DNA of 64,000 bases from contig JAKVNF010000001.1 in NCBI GenBank assembly GCA_022483465.1, positions 930,001-994,000 of the forward strand. The letters are read 5' to 3'. Position numbers and translations under genes: made by a program. The notes under the pieces were generated by a model. It was not told the DNA's origin. It saw only the letters and a list, made by a program, of their open reading frames with translations, and did no database searches. Below are positions 8,696-16,882 of the stretch, piece after piece (the stretch's first letter is position 1; the number at the start of each line of letters is the position of its first letter). The stretch is from Lachnospiraceae bacterium. GTDB taxonomy: Bacteria > Bacillota > Clostridia > Lachnospirales > Lachnospiraceae.

Positions 8696-10436
8696 CTATA
8701 ATTCCCATTACGATTTCTCACTACGGTCAAGTCCTCAAGGTCAAATAAGCTAAGAAACTCGGGAAATTTAGGCTGCTTTTCACTTGATGGTAAGCTGCCG
8801 CAGTGGTAGCATGTAGTAAGAAACATATTCTCACTACAGAGGTTGCCATATGTTCATCCGTTACTACACAAAAAATGGTGTTGAATACGCCTGCCTCCAG
8901 TCCAGTTCCCGCATAAAGGATGAGATCAGCTCAAAGTACGGCGGAAATCTCGGCCGGGTAATCGATAAAGAGAAGGGGATCTTCAAAAATCGAAAGCGCG
9001 GATATTACCGCTACACGATTGAAGATGGATACTCCGAGGCCAGCGCGAAGGATGTTGCTATAGCTGAAGAACGTCAAAATGGTCCTGAGCCAGAAGAGCG
9101 GTCCTATGGTAATGAGAGGATGCCGATCGATTTTGGCGATGCCTTCTTCCTTGACTGGTACATGAAGGAGTTGAATCTGACCAACATCGTGAGAGATCTG
9201 ATCCCTCATGACGCAGACACAGTCATGTCACTGCTGTTCTACAAGGTTTTGACAGACCAAAAGGCCAGTATGCACGCGTTAACCTGGTGGCGTGGAAACT
9301 ACGCTTCCATGCTCTTCCCTTTGGCAAATCTGAAAAGCCAGCACATCAGTCTTGTCCTGGAGGACCTCGGCAGTGAGCAGATCCAGCACCAGTTCTTTGA
9401 CCATTACATCAGCCTTCTCTATGGTAAGAATGGAGCAACAGGCATATTGATCGACAGTACCGGTATCCCGAATGCTACCAAGATGCAGGTCACGCAGCTC
9501 AGCAACCATAACGGTGACATTAACGTTGAGGTACGCCTCATCTATGTGATCGACCGCAAAAACGGTATGCCCATCTACTTTCGCTATGTTCAGGGAAACA
9601 TCATCGACGTCTCAACCCTGATCACAACGTTCAATGAGATGAAGCAGTACGGCATTGATATCAGCTATGCAATCATGGATGCCGGATATTTCAGCGAGGA
9701 GAACGTTAGAGAACTGTTTGAAAATGGAGTTCCCTTCATCACAAGGCTTGCCCCCAATCGGGTACTCTTCAAAGAGGTTGTCGGCAATAACAACGAGAGC
9801 ATCTCAGATCTTCAAAGTGCAAGATATGCTGTCAACTACGGCGGGCGCCTGGTATATCTAAAAAGGGTTGCAAGACGTCTCTATGATCATGACATTTACG
9901 TCTTTATAGGCATAGACGCTGTCTCGCACAATGCGCAGAGTGCCAAAACCATGCTCCGATACCTGAGCGATGGTATTGACCCTGACGAGATTGACAGACA
10001 GATGATGCGGCTGGGGCTTTTCGTCATCGTCTCCTCAGAGGCGCTCAGCACGGAAGAGGTGTTGCCGCTGTATTACACAAGACAGCAGGTAGAGCAGGTT
10101 TTCGATGTCACGAAGAACTATGCCGACATTCTTCCTATCCGTGTTGACAACGAGATGACGTTTCGTGGGCATTTGCTTCTTTGCTTCATCGCAACAGCTA
10201 TTCTGCAGAGGCTGCAGAGTGCTTTGCTGGCTAAACGGAAAAAGGGCGATAAGGTCAATATCTTTGAGGCTTTTATGCAACTTCGCAATCAGAAGTGTAA
10301 GGTATTCGATAAGGCACTGGTGCCATACGAACCATGCCGCGAGGATAACGAGATCTACCGTATGTTCAACCTAAACCCTCCAAAACTCATCGAGAGGGAA
10401 GACGAGCGTAGTGAGAATTAGGCTTGGGAGCTATAG
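8696..10436 (+). mobile_element. IS1634/IS4-superfamily insertion sequence, 1,741 bp
   Basis: Bounded by imperfect inverted repeats beginning CTATAATTCCC (left) and, on the opposite strand, CTATAGCTCCC (right). Similarity continues to TTCTCACTACG in both ends. A 5-bp duplication GTAAT flanks it (8691-8695 and 10437-10441). One transposase gene fills most of the element. The insertion lies inside a GH43 gene and is oriented against the operon, so it should also be polar on the DUF6171, GH127 and GH36 genes downstream. Confidence 0.9.
8850..10421 (+). CDS. IS1634-type DDE transposase
   Basis: A 523-aa transposase of the IS4/IS1634 superfamily. DDE signatures visible: ILIDSTGIPN (first Asp), YAIMDAGYFSEEN (second Asp), and YYTRQQVEQVFD with the Y-(2)-R-(3)-E pattern near residue 410. 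It fills the insertion sequence bounded at 8696 and 10436 and looks intact. Its start and stop lie inside the terminal repeats. Confidence 0.9.
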   Translation: MFIRYYTKNGVEYACLQSSSRIKDEISSKYGGNLGRVIDKEKGIFKNRKRGYYRYTIEDGYSEASAKDVAIAEERQNGPEPEERSYGNERMPIDFGDAFFLDWYMKELNLTNIVRDLIPHDADTVMSLLFYKVLTDQKASMHALTWWRGNYASMLFPLANLKSQHISLVLEDLGSEQIQHQFFDHYISLLYGKNGATGILIDSTGIPNATKMQVTQLSNHNGDINVEVRLIYVIDRKNGMPIYFRYVQGNIIDVSTLITTFNEMKQYGIDISYAIMDAGYFSEENVRELFENGVPFITRLAPNRVLFKEVVGNNNESISDLQSARYAVNYGGRLVYLKRVARRLYDHDIYVFIGIDAVSHNAQSAKTMLRYLSDGIDPDEIDRQMMRLGLFVIVSSEALSTEEVLPLYYTRQQVEQVFDVTKNYADILPIRVDNEMTFRGHLLLCFIATAILQRLQSALLAKRKKGDKVNIFEAFMQLRNQKCKVFDKALVPYEPCREDNEIYRMFNLNPPKLIEREDERSEN

Positions 10437-10542
10437 GTAATAGCTTCCGTCCCCCGCTCTTGTCACAAAGGGATCTGCCCTCTGGGGGATCCAGGGCTTT
10501 TCATATGTGAATTTCCCGGAATGCATCGTTTTTCTTCCTCCC

Positions 10543-12045
10543 TCATGAAAACTGAAGAAGCAGCACCGCGCACGGAGGCACGTCGAGCTTTGCTCCGTGC
10601 TCTGTCAGGGTGACGCCCGAGAAGGCCTTCTCTGTCACGCAGTCCGGTTCATCAAAGGTGTTCTTTGCGCACATCTCTTCTGTGACAATGCTCGCTTTGA
10701 CCGCCTTTGGCACAAAGTCTGTAAAGCGGATCTCCAGAGGATGGCTCTTTGCAAGATCCATGTCGGCGACGGTCACGGTATAGACGCCATCCTTTTTCGA
10801 TGCCGAGATATTGAGCGCAGGCACATGGTTCTCGTCGGTGCCGACCTCCTCGTTCTCCAGAAGGTCGCCGGGAACAAGGTCCGCATCCTGGTGATGCTGG
10901 TACATGTGGAACACATGCCAGGTCGGGGTCTTTACCATTCTCTCGCCCTCCGTCAGGATCACGGACTGAAGGACATTCACCATCTGGGCGATGCAGGCAA
11001 GCTTCACCCGGTCGCAGTGGCGGTTGAAGATGTTCAGCGTGGTGCCTGCAAGCAGGGCATCCCGCATCGTATTCTGCTGGTACAGGAATCCGGGATTGGT
11101 GCCGGGCTCGACCTCATACCAGCCGCCCCACTCGTCGAACGAGATCCCGATCTTCTTTTCCGGATCATAGGTGTCCAGGATGTTGCCATGCAGCCTGATG
11201 AGATCCTCCGCCGTCAGGGTCTTCTTCATTGTCTCGTACCAGACCGCAGCATCAAACTGCGTCGCGGAGCTCTTGTGCTCCCATCCGCCGGGGAGGACGT
11301 AATAATGGACGCTCAGCAGATCCATAAACCCGTGGTTTGCATGTCCGCCCGGTTCCTGAAAGCAGGTTGAGAGGACGCCTCTTGTCCAGTTCGTATCATC
11401 AACATTCGGTCCGCAGCAGATCTTTTTGAACGGGTGATCCGGGTGATACTGCCGGCAGAACGTCTGGTACCTGCGGTAAAGATTTGCGTAGTACTCCGGC
11501 GTCATATTTCCGCCGCAGCCCCAGTTCTCGTTTCCGACGCCGAGGTAGTCGAGCTGCCAGGGACTGTCATGGCCGTTTTTCTTTCTGAGCTCTGTGAGCG
11601 GAGAGACCCCGTCAAAGGTCATGTATTCCACCCACTCCGACATCTCCTGCACCGTGCCGGAGCCGACATTCCCGTTCACATAGGTCTTGCAGCCAAGCTG
11701 CCGGCAGAGCTCAAAGTACTCGTTCGTGCCGAACGAGTTGTCCTCGAGGACACCTCCCCAGTTCGTGTTGATCATCTTCTTGCGGTTTGCCTTGTCCCCA
11801 ATGCCGTCCTTCCAGTGGTACTCATCGGCAAAGCAGCCGCCCGGCCAGCGAAGAAGGGGCACCCGGATCTCCCGGAGGGCCTCCACCACGTCCTTTCGCA
11901 TTCCGTTCTCGTTCGGAATCCCGGAGTCCTCTTTCACGTAGAGGCCCTCATAGATGCCGCGCCCGAGGTGCTCCGAGAACTGACCCTGCAGCTCCGGATT
12001 GATGTGCGCCCCCTGGATGTTTTCCCGAAGATAGAGTTTTGCCAT
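10543..12045 (-). CDS. GH51 alpha-N-arabinofuranosidase (second of pair)
   Basis: Intracellular retaining alpha-L-arabinofuranosidase, 500 aa. GH51 hallmarks: FSEHLGRGIYEG near the N terminus, LRWPGGCFADEYHW, acid/base Glu in GVGNENWG, and nucleophile Glu in ISFDEWGGWY. No signal peptide. Its start is only five bases after the stop of the other GH51 gene, so the two are co-transcribed and probably translationally linked. It is clearly a paralogue rather than a recent duplicate, as motifs and loop lengths differ. It probably handles different linkages or aglycones of arabinan or arabinoxylan oligosaccharides. Confidence 0.93.
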   Translation of the reverse strand: MAKLYLRENIQGAHINPELQGQFSEHLGRGIYEGLYVKEDSGIPNENGMRKDVVEALREIRVPLLRWPGGCFADEYHWKDGIGDKANRKKMINTNWGGVLEDNSFGTNEYFELCRQLGCKTYVNGNVGSGTVQEMSEWVEYMTFDGVSPLTELRKKNGHDSPWQLDYLGVGNENWGCGGNMTPEYYANLYRRYQTFCRQYHPDHPFKKICCGPNVDDTNWTRGVLSTCFQEPGGHANHGFMDLLSVHYYVLPGGWEHKSSATQFDAAVWYETMKKTLTAEDLIRLHGNILDTYDPEKKIGISFDEWGGWYEVEPGTNPGFLYQQNTMRDALLAGTTLNIFNRHCDRVKLACIAQMVNVLQSVILTEGERMVKTPTWHVFHMYQHHQDADLVPGDLLENEEVGTDENHVPALNISASKKDGVYTVTVADMDLAKSHPLEIRFTDFVPKAVKASIVTEEMCAKNTFDEPDCVTEKAFSGVTLTEHGAKLDVPPCAVLLLQFS

Positions 12046-12050
12046 GTCTT

Positions 12051-13562
12051 TTACCTCCCCAGTACAATGGTCACAAAGCTTGCGGGCTTTAACACCGCTT
12101 CCAGCGTATTTCCGTCCATCACAGCGTCCTGCCTTCTTACCGGCTTCACTGCTTCGTTCTGCTCTGTGTTCACGGCCTTCATATCCGTCCCCTCCAGAGC
12201 ATAGAACTCCTTCACCGTGTAGCCCTCAAACCCGCGAAGGTCTGCTGTAAAGTCCACCGGCTCCCCGGTGCTGCGGTTGACAGCAAAGATCGAAAGCGTC
12301 TCCTTCTCCCCGTTCATGACAGCAACCGCTTCGACATCGGAGACATGGTCATGGGTCGACGTCGGGTGATCCCCGCAGGCGAGGACCTTCTGCAGCACGG
12401 TGCCCCTGCCGTATCTGGAGATCAGATAGAATGGCCAGTAGATCGTCTGCCTCCAGGCGGGTCCTCCCTCCCTTGTCATGATCGGCGCAATGACGTTCAC
12501 GAGCTGTGCCAGGCAGGCAATCTTCACACGGTCCGCATGCTGCAGGAACTTGATCAGCGCCAGCGCATCCACGATCGCATCCTCATAGTTGTAGACATCC
12601 TCCAGAAGATGCGGGTGAGATCTCCAGGGGAGACTTTCCATGTCCTCATCGTCCTGCTGCATGGAGTGATACCAGACATTCCACTCGTCAAAGGAGAGGT
12701 TGATGGTCTTCCTGCTGTGCTTGACCCCTTTGACATAGTCACAGGCGGCGATCACCGAGTGCAGGAAGTACTCCAGGTCATCGGTGACGGCGAAAAAGTC
12801 TGCTGTGTCATTTGCCCGATTTCCCCAGTACTGATGCAGGGAGACATAGTCTACATAATCATAGGCCTCGTCCAGAACCTGGGCCTCCCAAGTTCCGAAG
12901 GTGGGCATGTTGACGTGGGAAGAGCCGCAGACCACGGTCTCGATCGAGCGGTCCATGGTCTTCATCGCCTTGGAGGTCTCTGCCGCGAGGTGTCCGTACT
13001 CCCGGGCATTCTTGTGGCCGAACTGCCAGGGCCCGTCCATCTCGTTGCCCATGCACCAGAGCTTGATCCCGTAGGGATCCTTATCCCCGTGCGCCCGCCG
13101 AAGATCCGCGTACTCGGACTTCGTGTCAAGGTTGCAGTACTCCAGCAGGTTCAAGGCATCAGAGGTGCCACGGGTTCCCAGGTTGACCGCCATCATGATG
13201 CTGGTGTCCGCCTTCTTTGCCCACTTGGAGAACTCATTGATGCCGACCGCATTGGGCTCATAGGTGCGCCAGGCAAGATCAAGCCGCGGCTTTCTCTGAT
13301 CCTTCGGCCCCACCGAGTCCTCCCAGTAGAAGTTGGAGACATAGTTGCCGCCCGGGTACCGCACGATCGACACCCCGAGATCCTTTACAAGATCGATTAC
13401 GTCCTTCCGGAAGCCGAGCGCATCCGCAGTCGGATGTCCCGGCTCGTAGATGCCGGTGTACACGGCACGCCCCAGGTGCTCGATAAAGGAGCCATACAGC
13501 CTTTTGTCCACGTCCCCCGTGATAAAGTCTCTGTCAACAATGAGTTTTGCCTTATCTGCCAT
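12051..13562 (-). CDS. GH51 alpha-N-arabinofuranosidase (first of operon)
   Basis: Intracellular alpha-L-arabinofuranosidase of 503 aa. Motifs: GSFIEHLGRAVYTGIYEPGH, VRYPGGNYVSNFYWEDSVGP, acid/base Glu in WCMGNEMDGPWQ, and nucleophile Glu in LSFDEWNVWY, as in Bacillus AbfA. The frame extends 43 codons upstream, but ATG 13562 (MADKAKLIVDRDF) has AGGAAGGG upstream and matches family N termini. The opening residues are nearly repeated in the GH51 stub at 32475. It heads the leftward operon and is divergent from the ArsR-type regulator at 13783, which probably controls it. Confidence 0.94.
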   Translation of the reverse strand: MADKAKLIVDRDFITGDVDKRLYGSFIEHLGRAVYTGIYEPGHPTADALGFRKDVIDLVKDLGVSIVRYPGGNYVSNFYWEDSVGPKDQRKPRLDLAWRTYEPNAVGINEFSKWAKKADTSIMMAVNLGTRGTSDALNLLEYCNLDTKSEYADLRRAHGDKDPYGIKLWCMGNEMDGPWQFGHKNAREYGHLAAETSKAMKTMDRSIETVVCGSSHVNMPTFGTWEAQVLDEAYDYVDYVSLHQYWGNRANDTADFFAVTDDLEYFLHSVIAACDYVKGVKHSRKTINLSFDEWNVWYHSMQQDDEDMESLPWRSHPHLLEDVYNYEDAIVDALALIKFLQHADRVKIACLAQLVNVIAPIMTREGGPAWRQTIYWPFYLISRYGRGTVLQKVLACGDHPTSTHDHVSDVEAVAVMNGEKETLSIFAVNRSTGEPVDFTADLRGFEGYTVKEFYALEGTDMKAVNTEQNEAVKPVRRQDAVMDGNTLEAVLKPASFVTIVLGR

Positions 13563-13782
13563 GATTTTCCCTTCCTGAAATCTGCAGTTTCTGCAGCCGT
13601 TCTTCCTCATTTTGGGGCCCGCACCTTTCCCTGTCAATCTATATTTTATGTTTTTCTTTTTTATTTTTGATATTGCTAAATTTGACAGCAAACCCGCCGA
13701 ATAATTTTGCGATTGCCTCCGGGATATGTGGTATGATGTGTGTATGTTTTAAGAATATCTAAACTATACAGAGGAGAATTTC
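13563..13782. promoter_or_regulatory. Divergent promoter region, regulator / GH51 operon
   Basis: A 220-bp AT-rich region between the leftward GH51 operon and the rightward ArsR-type gene. A plausible rightward -10 (TATGAT) follows GGGATATGTGG around 13720-13735. No unambiguous operator palindrome was identified by eye. A region of similar native length (about 260 bp once a MITE is removed) separates the second regulator copy from its GH51 stub. Confidence 0.4.
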
Positions 13783-14751
13783 ATGATTCGCATAACCAAT
13801 CTGGAGAATGGCCTGGACCTGTTCAAGGCACTGGGAAGCGACGTGCGGATCCGCATCCTGGAGATCCTGCAGAATGACGATCACCAGAACATGAACAGTC
13901 TCGCGGAGGAGCTCGGGATCACAAACGGTGCTCTCACGGCGCACATCCGCAAGCTCGAGGAATGCGGACTCATCCGGATCACCTCAAAGAGCACCGGTCA
14001 TGGGAACCAGAAGATCGCATCCCTTGCGGAGAACAGGATCCTGATTGAGTTCACTGAAAAGACGCCGGAGGAGCACATCTTCAAGACATCCATTCCCGTC
14101 GGGCACTACAGCGCCTGTGACGTGTATCCGACCTGCGGCCTTGCGACCAGTGAGCACCTCATCGGGAATGTCGATGACCAGCGCTATTTCTTCCACGGGG
14201 ACCGGTTCCAGGCGCAGATCCTATGGTTTACCAGGGGCTATATTGAGTACATCATTCCGAACTTCATCCCCTATGGACAGAAGATTGATGAACTCAGCTT
14301 CTCGATGGAGCTCTCGAGTGAGGCCCCGGGGTTCAACGAGAACTGGCCATCCGACATCACCTTCTCCCTGAATGGCGTGGACATTGCGACCTGGACCTCC
14401 CCCGGCGACTTCGGGCAGGTGCGCGGGCTCCTGAACCCCGACTGGTGGTTTGACGACTGGAATCAGTACGGCCTTCTGAAGATGCTGCAGATCAACCAGA
14501 AGGGGACTTTTATCGACGGGGTAAAACAATCCGATGTCTCCATCTCCTCCTTTCATCTGACCGACCGCTCCAAGATCACGCTCCGGCTCTCTGTCCGGGA
14601 AGATGCACAGCACGTAGGCGGGCTTACGCTCTACGGCAAGTCCTTCGGCAACTACGACCAGGACATCAACGTCCGGATCTCCTACAACCCTCTCGCTGAG
14701 AAAGAAGGCGAGGAGTCCGCAGCAGATACGGCACAGGAGGGAACCTCCTGA
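13783..14751 (+). CDS. ArsR-type winged-helix regulator with large C-terminal domain
   Basis: A 322-aa protein. Residues about 8-80 form an ArsR-like winged helix (LFKALGSDVRIRILEIL, then LAEELGITNGALTAHIRKLEECGLI). The C-terminal domain of about 230 residues is rich in aromatic residues and beta strands, with motifs CDVYPTCGLA, WFTRGYIEYIIPNFIPYGQK and NPDWWFDDWNQYG; it is much larger than in metal-sensing ArsR proteins. Divergent from a GH51-led operon, so a role as arabinose or arabino-oligosaccharide sensor is inferred. AGGAG lies upstream of ATG 13783. A paralogue lies at 33051 beside remnants of another GH51 gene. The family name beyond ArsR-like HTH is not recognised. Confidence 0.8.
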   Translation: MIRITNLENGLDLFKALGSDVRIRILEILQNDDHQNMNSLAEELGITNGALTAHIRKLEECGLIRITSKSTGHGNQKIASLAENRILIEFTEKTPEEHIFKTSIPVGHYSACDVYPTCGLATSEHLIGNVDDQRYFFHGDRFQAQILWFTRGYIEYIIPNFIPYGQKIDELSFSMELSSEAPGFNENWPSDITFSLNGVDIATWTSPGDFGQVRGLLNPDWWFDDWNQYGLLKMLQINQKGTFIDGVKQSDVSISSFHLTDRSKITLRLSVREDAQHVGGLTLYGKSFGNYDQDINVRISYNPLAEKEGEESAADTAQEGTS

Positions 14752-15111
14752 TCGTTTCCAGCAAATGCCGGATCTTCCGCAAAGACAGGGAAGATGCCAT
14801 TTCAGACCAGATGGCCGCTATTTTCAGAATCCCCGCAGGGAAGCCGGAGAGCCGTGCAGTCGCCCAGAGCAGCCTTACGAGACAGGTCTGCACCAACGCG
14901 CGCAGCGTTATCCAGACAAACCTCTTTGCAAATCTGTTTGCTGCGAAGAGACCTGGCCGTGCCATCTGCAAGATCCCGAGGAAGGCACTTGTGAATGGAT
15001 GCATATCCGGAAATGAGGGGAATGCATGCAGGGGTTCCGATTCCCGTCCTCCTCTCCACTCCCTCCCCGCTCGTGGTATACTCGTTCTGCAAAGACAGGA
15101 GGCAATGCATC
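14752..15111. other. Intergenic stretch, no convincing gene
   Basis: 360 bp after the regulator. A plus-strand frame runs from the regulator stop across this stretch, and an ATG at 14811 opens 162 codons. However, it has no good ribosome binding site, runs out of frame into the next gene and resembles nothing known. It could be a decayed gene. No terminator with a T run was seen. Confidence 0.4.
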
Positions 15112-15615
15112 ATGGAGACACTGGCAGAGGCTTTGGGACTGCATGGACAGACCGGTATCGTTGCGGTCACGGGAACCGGCGGCAGGAAGGCGCTGATTTG
15201 TGCGCTCTCCGGAATTCCGGGTCTTTCCTTCCGGGACGAGGCGGCAGAGGACAGCTATTTTGCCGCAGCCCACGCACCGGGGGAGCTCCCCCAGATTGAG
15301 GGCGCGGACCGGGTGCTTCTTCTTATCAACGCCGCCGGATTCGGAAAGCCCATACAGGATGCCGTGCGGCACCCCGAGCGGTTCTGCCAGGCGACAGGCC
15401 TTGCCCCCTCGGATCCTCTGACCCCGGAGGCTTTGGGCGATCTTCTCTTTGCCGAGGACATCCCGGCGGACACGCTGTTGATCAACGGGGTCACCGATGA
15501 TAAGACCCGCGGCAGCGCCCTCGCCCTGGCGGATCTTCTGCACGAATCCTTCCCGATGGTGCGGCTCTTTGCCTGCGACCTCACACAGGATCCCGCCCGT
15601 TTCGAACTCATCTGA
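15112..15615 (+). CDS. YqeC-like putative selenium-cofactor accessory protein
   Basis: A 167-aa protein. Near the N terminus VAVTGTGGRKALI occupies the place of the P-loop-like GxGGKT of YqeC (putative selenium-dependent hydroxylase accessory protein). The second half has the YqeC-like run LAPSDPLTPEALGDLLF and LLINGVTDD. The P-loop Lys-Thr is altered to Arg-Lys and the protein is shorter than typical YqeC (about 220-250 aa), so nucleotide binding is uncertain. AGGAGG lies nine bases before ATG 15112. The glycosyltransferase starts 34 bases after its stop. Confidence 0.55.
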   Translation: METLAEALGLHGQTGIVAVTGTGGRKALICALSGIPGLSFRDEAAEDSYFAAAHAPGELPQIEGADRVLLLINAAGFGKPIQDAVRHPERFCQATGLAPSDPLTPEALGDLLFAEDIPADTLLINGVTDDKTRGSALALADLLHESFPMVRLFACDLTQDPARFELI

Positions 15616-15649
15616 CCGGGGAAACCCGGCGTATTGCTGGAGCAACCTT

Positions 15650-16765
15650 ATGGAAGAACACCTTGCCGCCCCTGTGCGGATTCTGAACATCGTCGGCGCC
15701 ATGTACCCCGGCGGCATCGAAAACTTCATCATGAACCTGTACCGGCACATCGACCGGTCCCGCTTTCAGTTTGATTTCTGCATCCACCAGGAGCGGGAGG
15801 GGGACTACCGGCCGGAGATCGAGGCCCTGGGGGGACGGGTGTACTGTCTCCCGCGGCTCACCCGGCATCCGGCCCAAAACCTGCGGGAGATCACGGACCT
15901 CGTTGCAAGGGAGCACTATCCCATCGTGATCCGGCACACTGCCAATGCCCTGATCGCGCCGCAGCTTCTTGCGGCAAAGCGGGGCGGCGCCATCACGATC
16001 TGCCACTCCCACAGCTCCACAGACCCGCAGGTGTTCCTGCACAAGATCGGCCGCCGCATGATGAAGCGCGCGGCGGACGTGCGCATCGCCTGCACCCCGG
16101 AGGCGGGGAAGTGGATGTACGGGGATCTGGACTTTACGGTGATCCGAAATGCCATCGACATCGACGCCTTCCTCTACCAAAAAGAGCGGACCCGGGCGAT
16201 CTCGGAGGAATTTTCCCTTGCGGGAAAGCATGTCTACGGCCACGTCGGGAACTTCTTTGCGGCCAAGAACCACCTCTACCTCTTAAAGATCTACCGGGAA
16301 ATCCTTAACCGGGATCCGGACGCGGTCTGCTTCTGCATCGGGGACGGGGAGTGCCGGCCCCAGATCGAGCAGGGAATCCGGGATCTCGACCTCGCCGGGA
16401 AGGTGGTCCTAACTGGCCTTCGCCGGGATGTGCCGGACTTTCTCTCCGCGCTGGACGTGCTGCTCTTCCCCTCCACCTATGAGGGGCTTCCCCTGACGCT
16501 CATCGAGGCCCAGGCGGCGGGACTCCCGTCTCTCATCTCCGACCGGATCACGAAGAGCGTGATCCTGACAGAGGGCGTCGTGGAGCAGCGCTCCATCGAC
16601 GAGGACCCGGCCCTGTGGGCAGAGCGGGCGATCGAAATCGCAAAGAGCCACACGGACCGGACCTGCCAGCGGGAGCGGATCGCCGCTGCCGGCTACGACG
16701 TGACCGCCCTGGCCAGATGGTACGAGACCTTCTTTGACGGCCTTTTGGAAAAGCGGGGCCGTTGA
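15650..16765 (+). CDS. GT4-type glycosyltransferase
   Basis: A 371-aa GT-B fold glycosyltransferase. The N-terminal acceptor-side domain opens RILNIVGAMYPGGIENFIMNLY. The C-terminal donor domain has GHVGNFFAAKNH, VVLTGLRRDVPDFLSALDVLLFPSTYEGLPLTLIEAQAAGLP, with the EGLPLTLIEAQ E-x7-E motif of GT4. Likely transfers a nucleotide-sugar-derived hexose in cell-surface polysaccharide or glycolipid synthesis. No other surface-polysaccharide gene is adjacent, so the product is unknown. GGAG precedes ATG 15650. It is followed by a bidirectional terminator. Confidence 0.88.
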   Translation: MEEHLAAPVRILNIVGAMYPGGIENFIMNLYRHIDRSRFQFDFCIHQEREGDYRPEIEALGGRVYCLPRLTRHPAQNLREITDLVAREHYPIVIRHTANALIAPQLLAAKRGGAITICHSHSSTDPQVFLHKIGRRMMKRAADVRIACTPEAGKWMYGDLDFTVIRNAIDIDAFLYQKERTRAISEEFSLAGKHVYGHVGNFFAAKNHLYLLKIYREILNRDPDAVCFCIGDGECRPQIEQGIRDLDLAGKVVLTGLRRDVPDFLSALDVLLFPSTYEGLPLTLIEAQAAGLPSLISDRITKSVILTEGVVEQRSIDEDPALWAERAIEIAKSHTDRTCQRERIAAAGYDVTALARWYETFFDGLLEKRGR

Positions 16766-16798
16766 CCGAATCCGTCCAATATCTTCATGAATCCATTC

Positions 16799-16838
16799 AA
16801 AAGGAGGCAGAAGCGCGTTGCGCTCCTGCCTCCTTTTT
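16799..16838. terminator. Bidirectional Rho-independent terminator
   Basis: Long stem AAAAGGAGGCAG / CTGCCTCCTTTT with an inner AGCGC/GCGCT extension. It is flanked by T runs on both strands and lies between the convergent glycosyltransferase and MATE genes. Confidence 0.9.
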
Positions 16839-16882
16839 TCTGACTTATGTTTGTCTCTTGTCACAGCGCTTCTTTCTGCGCA

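Larger units (their letters stand above)
7818..10526 (-). pseudogene. GH43 glycosidase gene interrupted by an insertion sequence
   Basis: The 5' part (10437-10526, ATG 10526 with GGAGGAAG upstream) encodes MHSGKFTYEKPWIPQRADPF, including the catalytic Asp in ADP, and reads up to GDGSYY. The 3' part (7818-8695) resumes with FTASLPSFDGI and contains the general-acid Glu in NEGPAV. Removing 8696-10436 and one copy of GTAAT restores a continuous GDGSYYFTASLP frame of about 315 residues. This is the size of intracellular GH43 arabinosidase/xylosidase-type enzymes. The insertion sequence separates the nucleophile-side residue from the rest, so no active enzyme is expected. Position between GH51 and GH127 genes suggests an arabinan or arabinoxylan substrate. 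Confidence 0.9.

Noticed and set aside
12345-13670. 441-codon plus-strand open frame
   Set aside because: Antisense to the GH51 gene; no ribosome binding site and no family-like sequence. High GC third positions produce such shadows.
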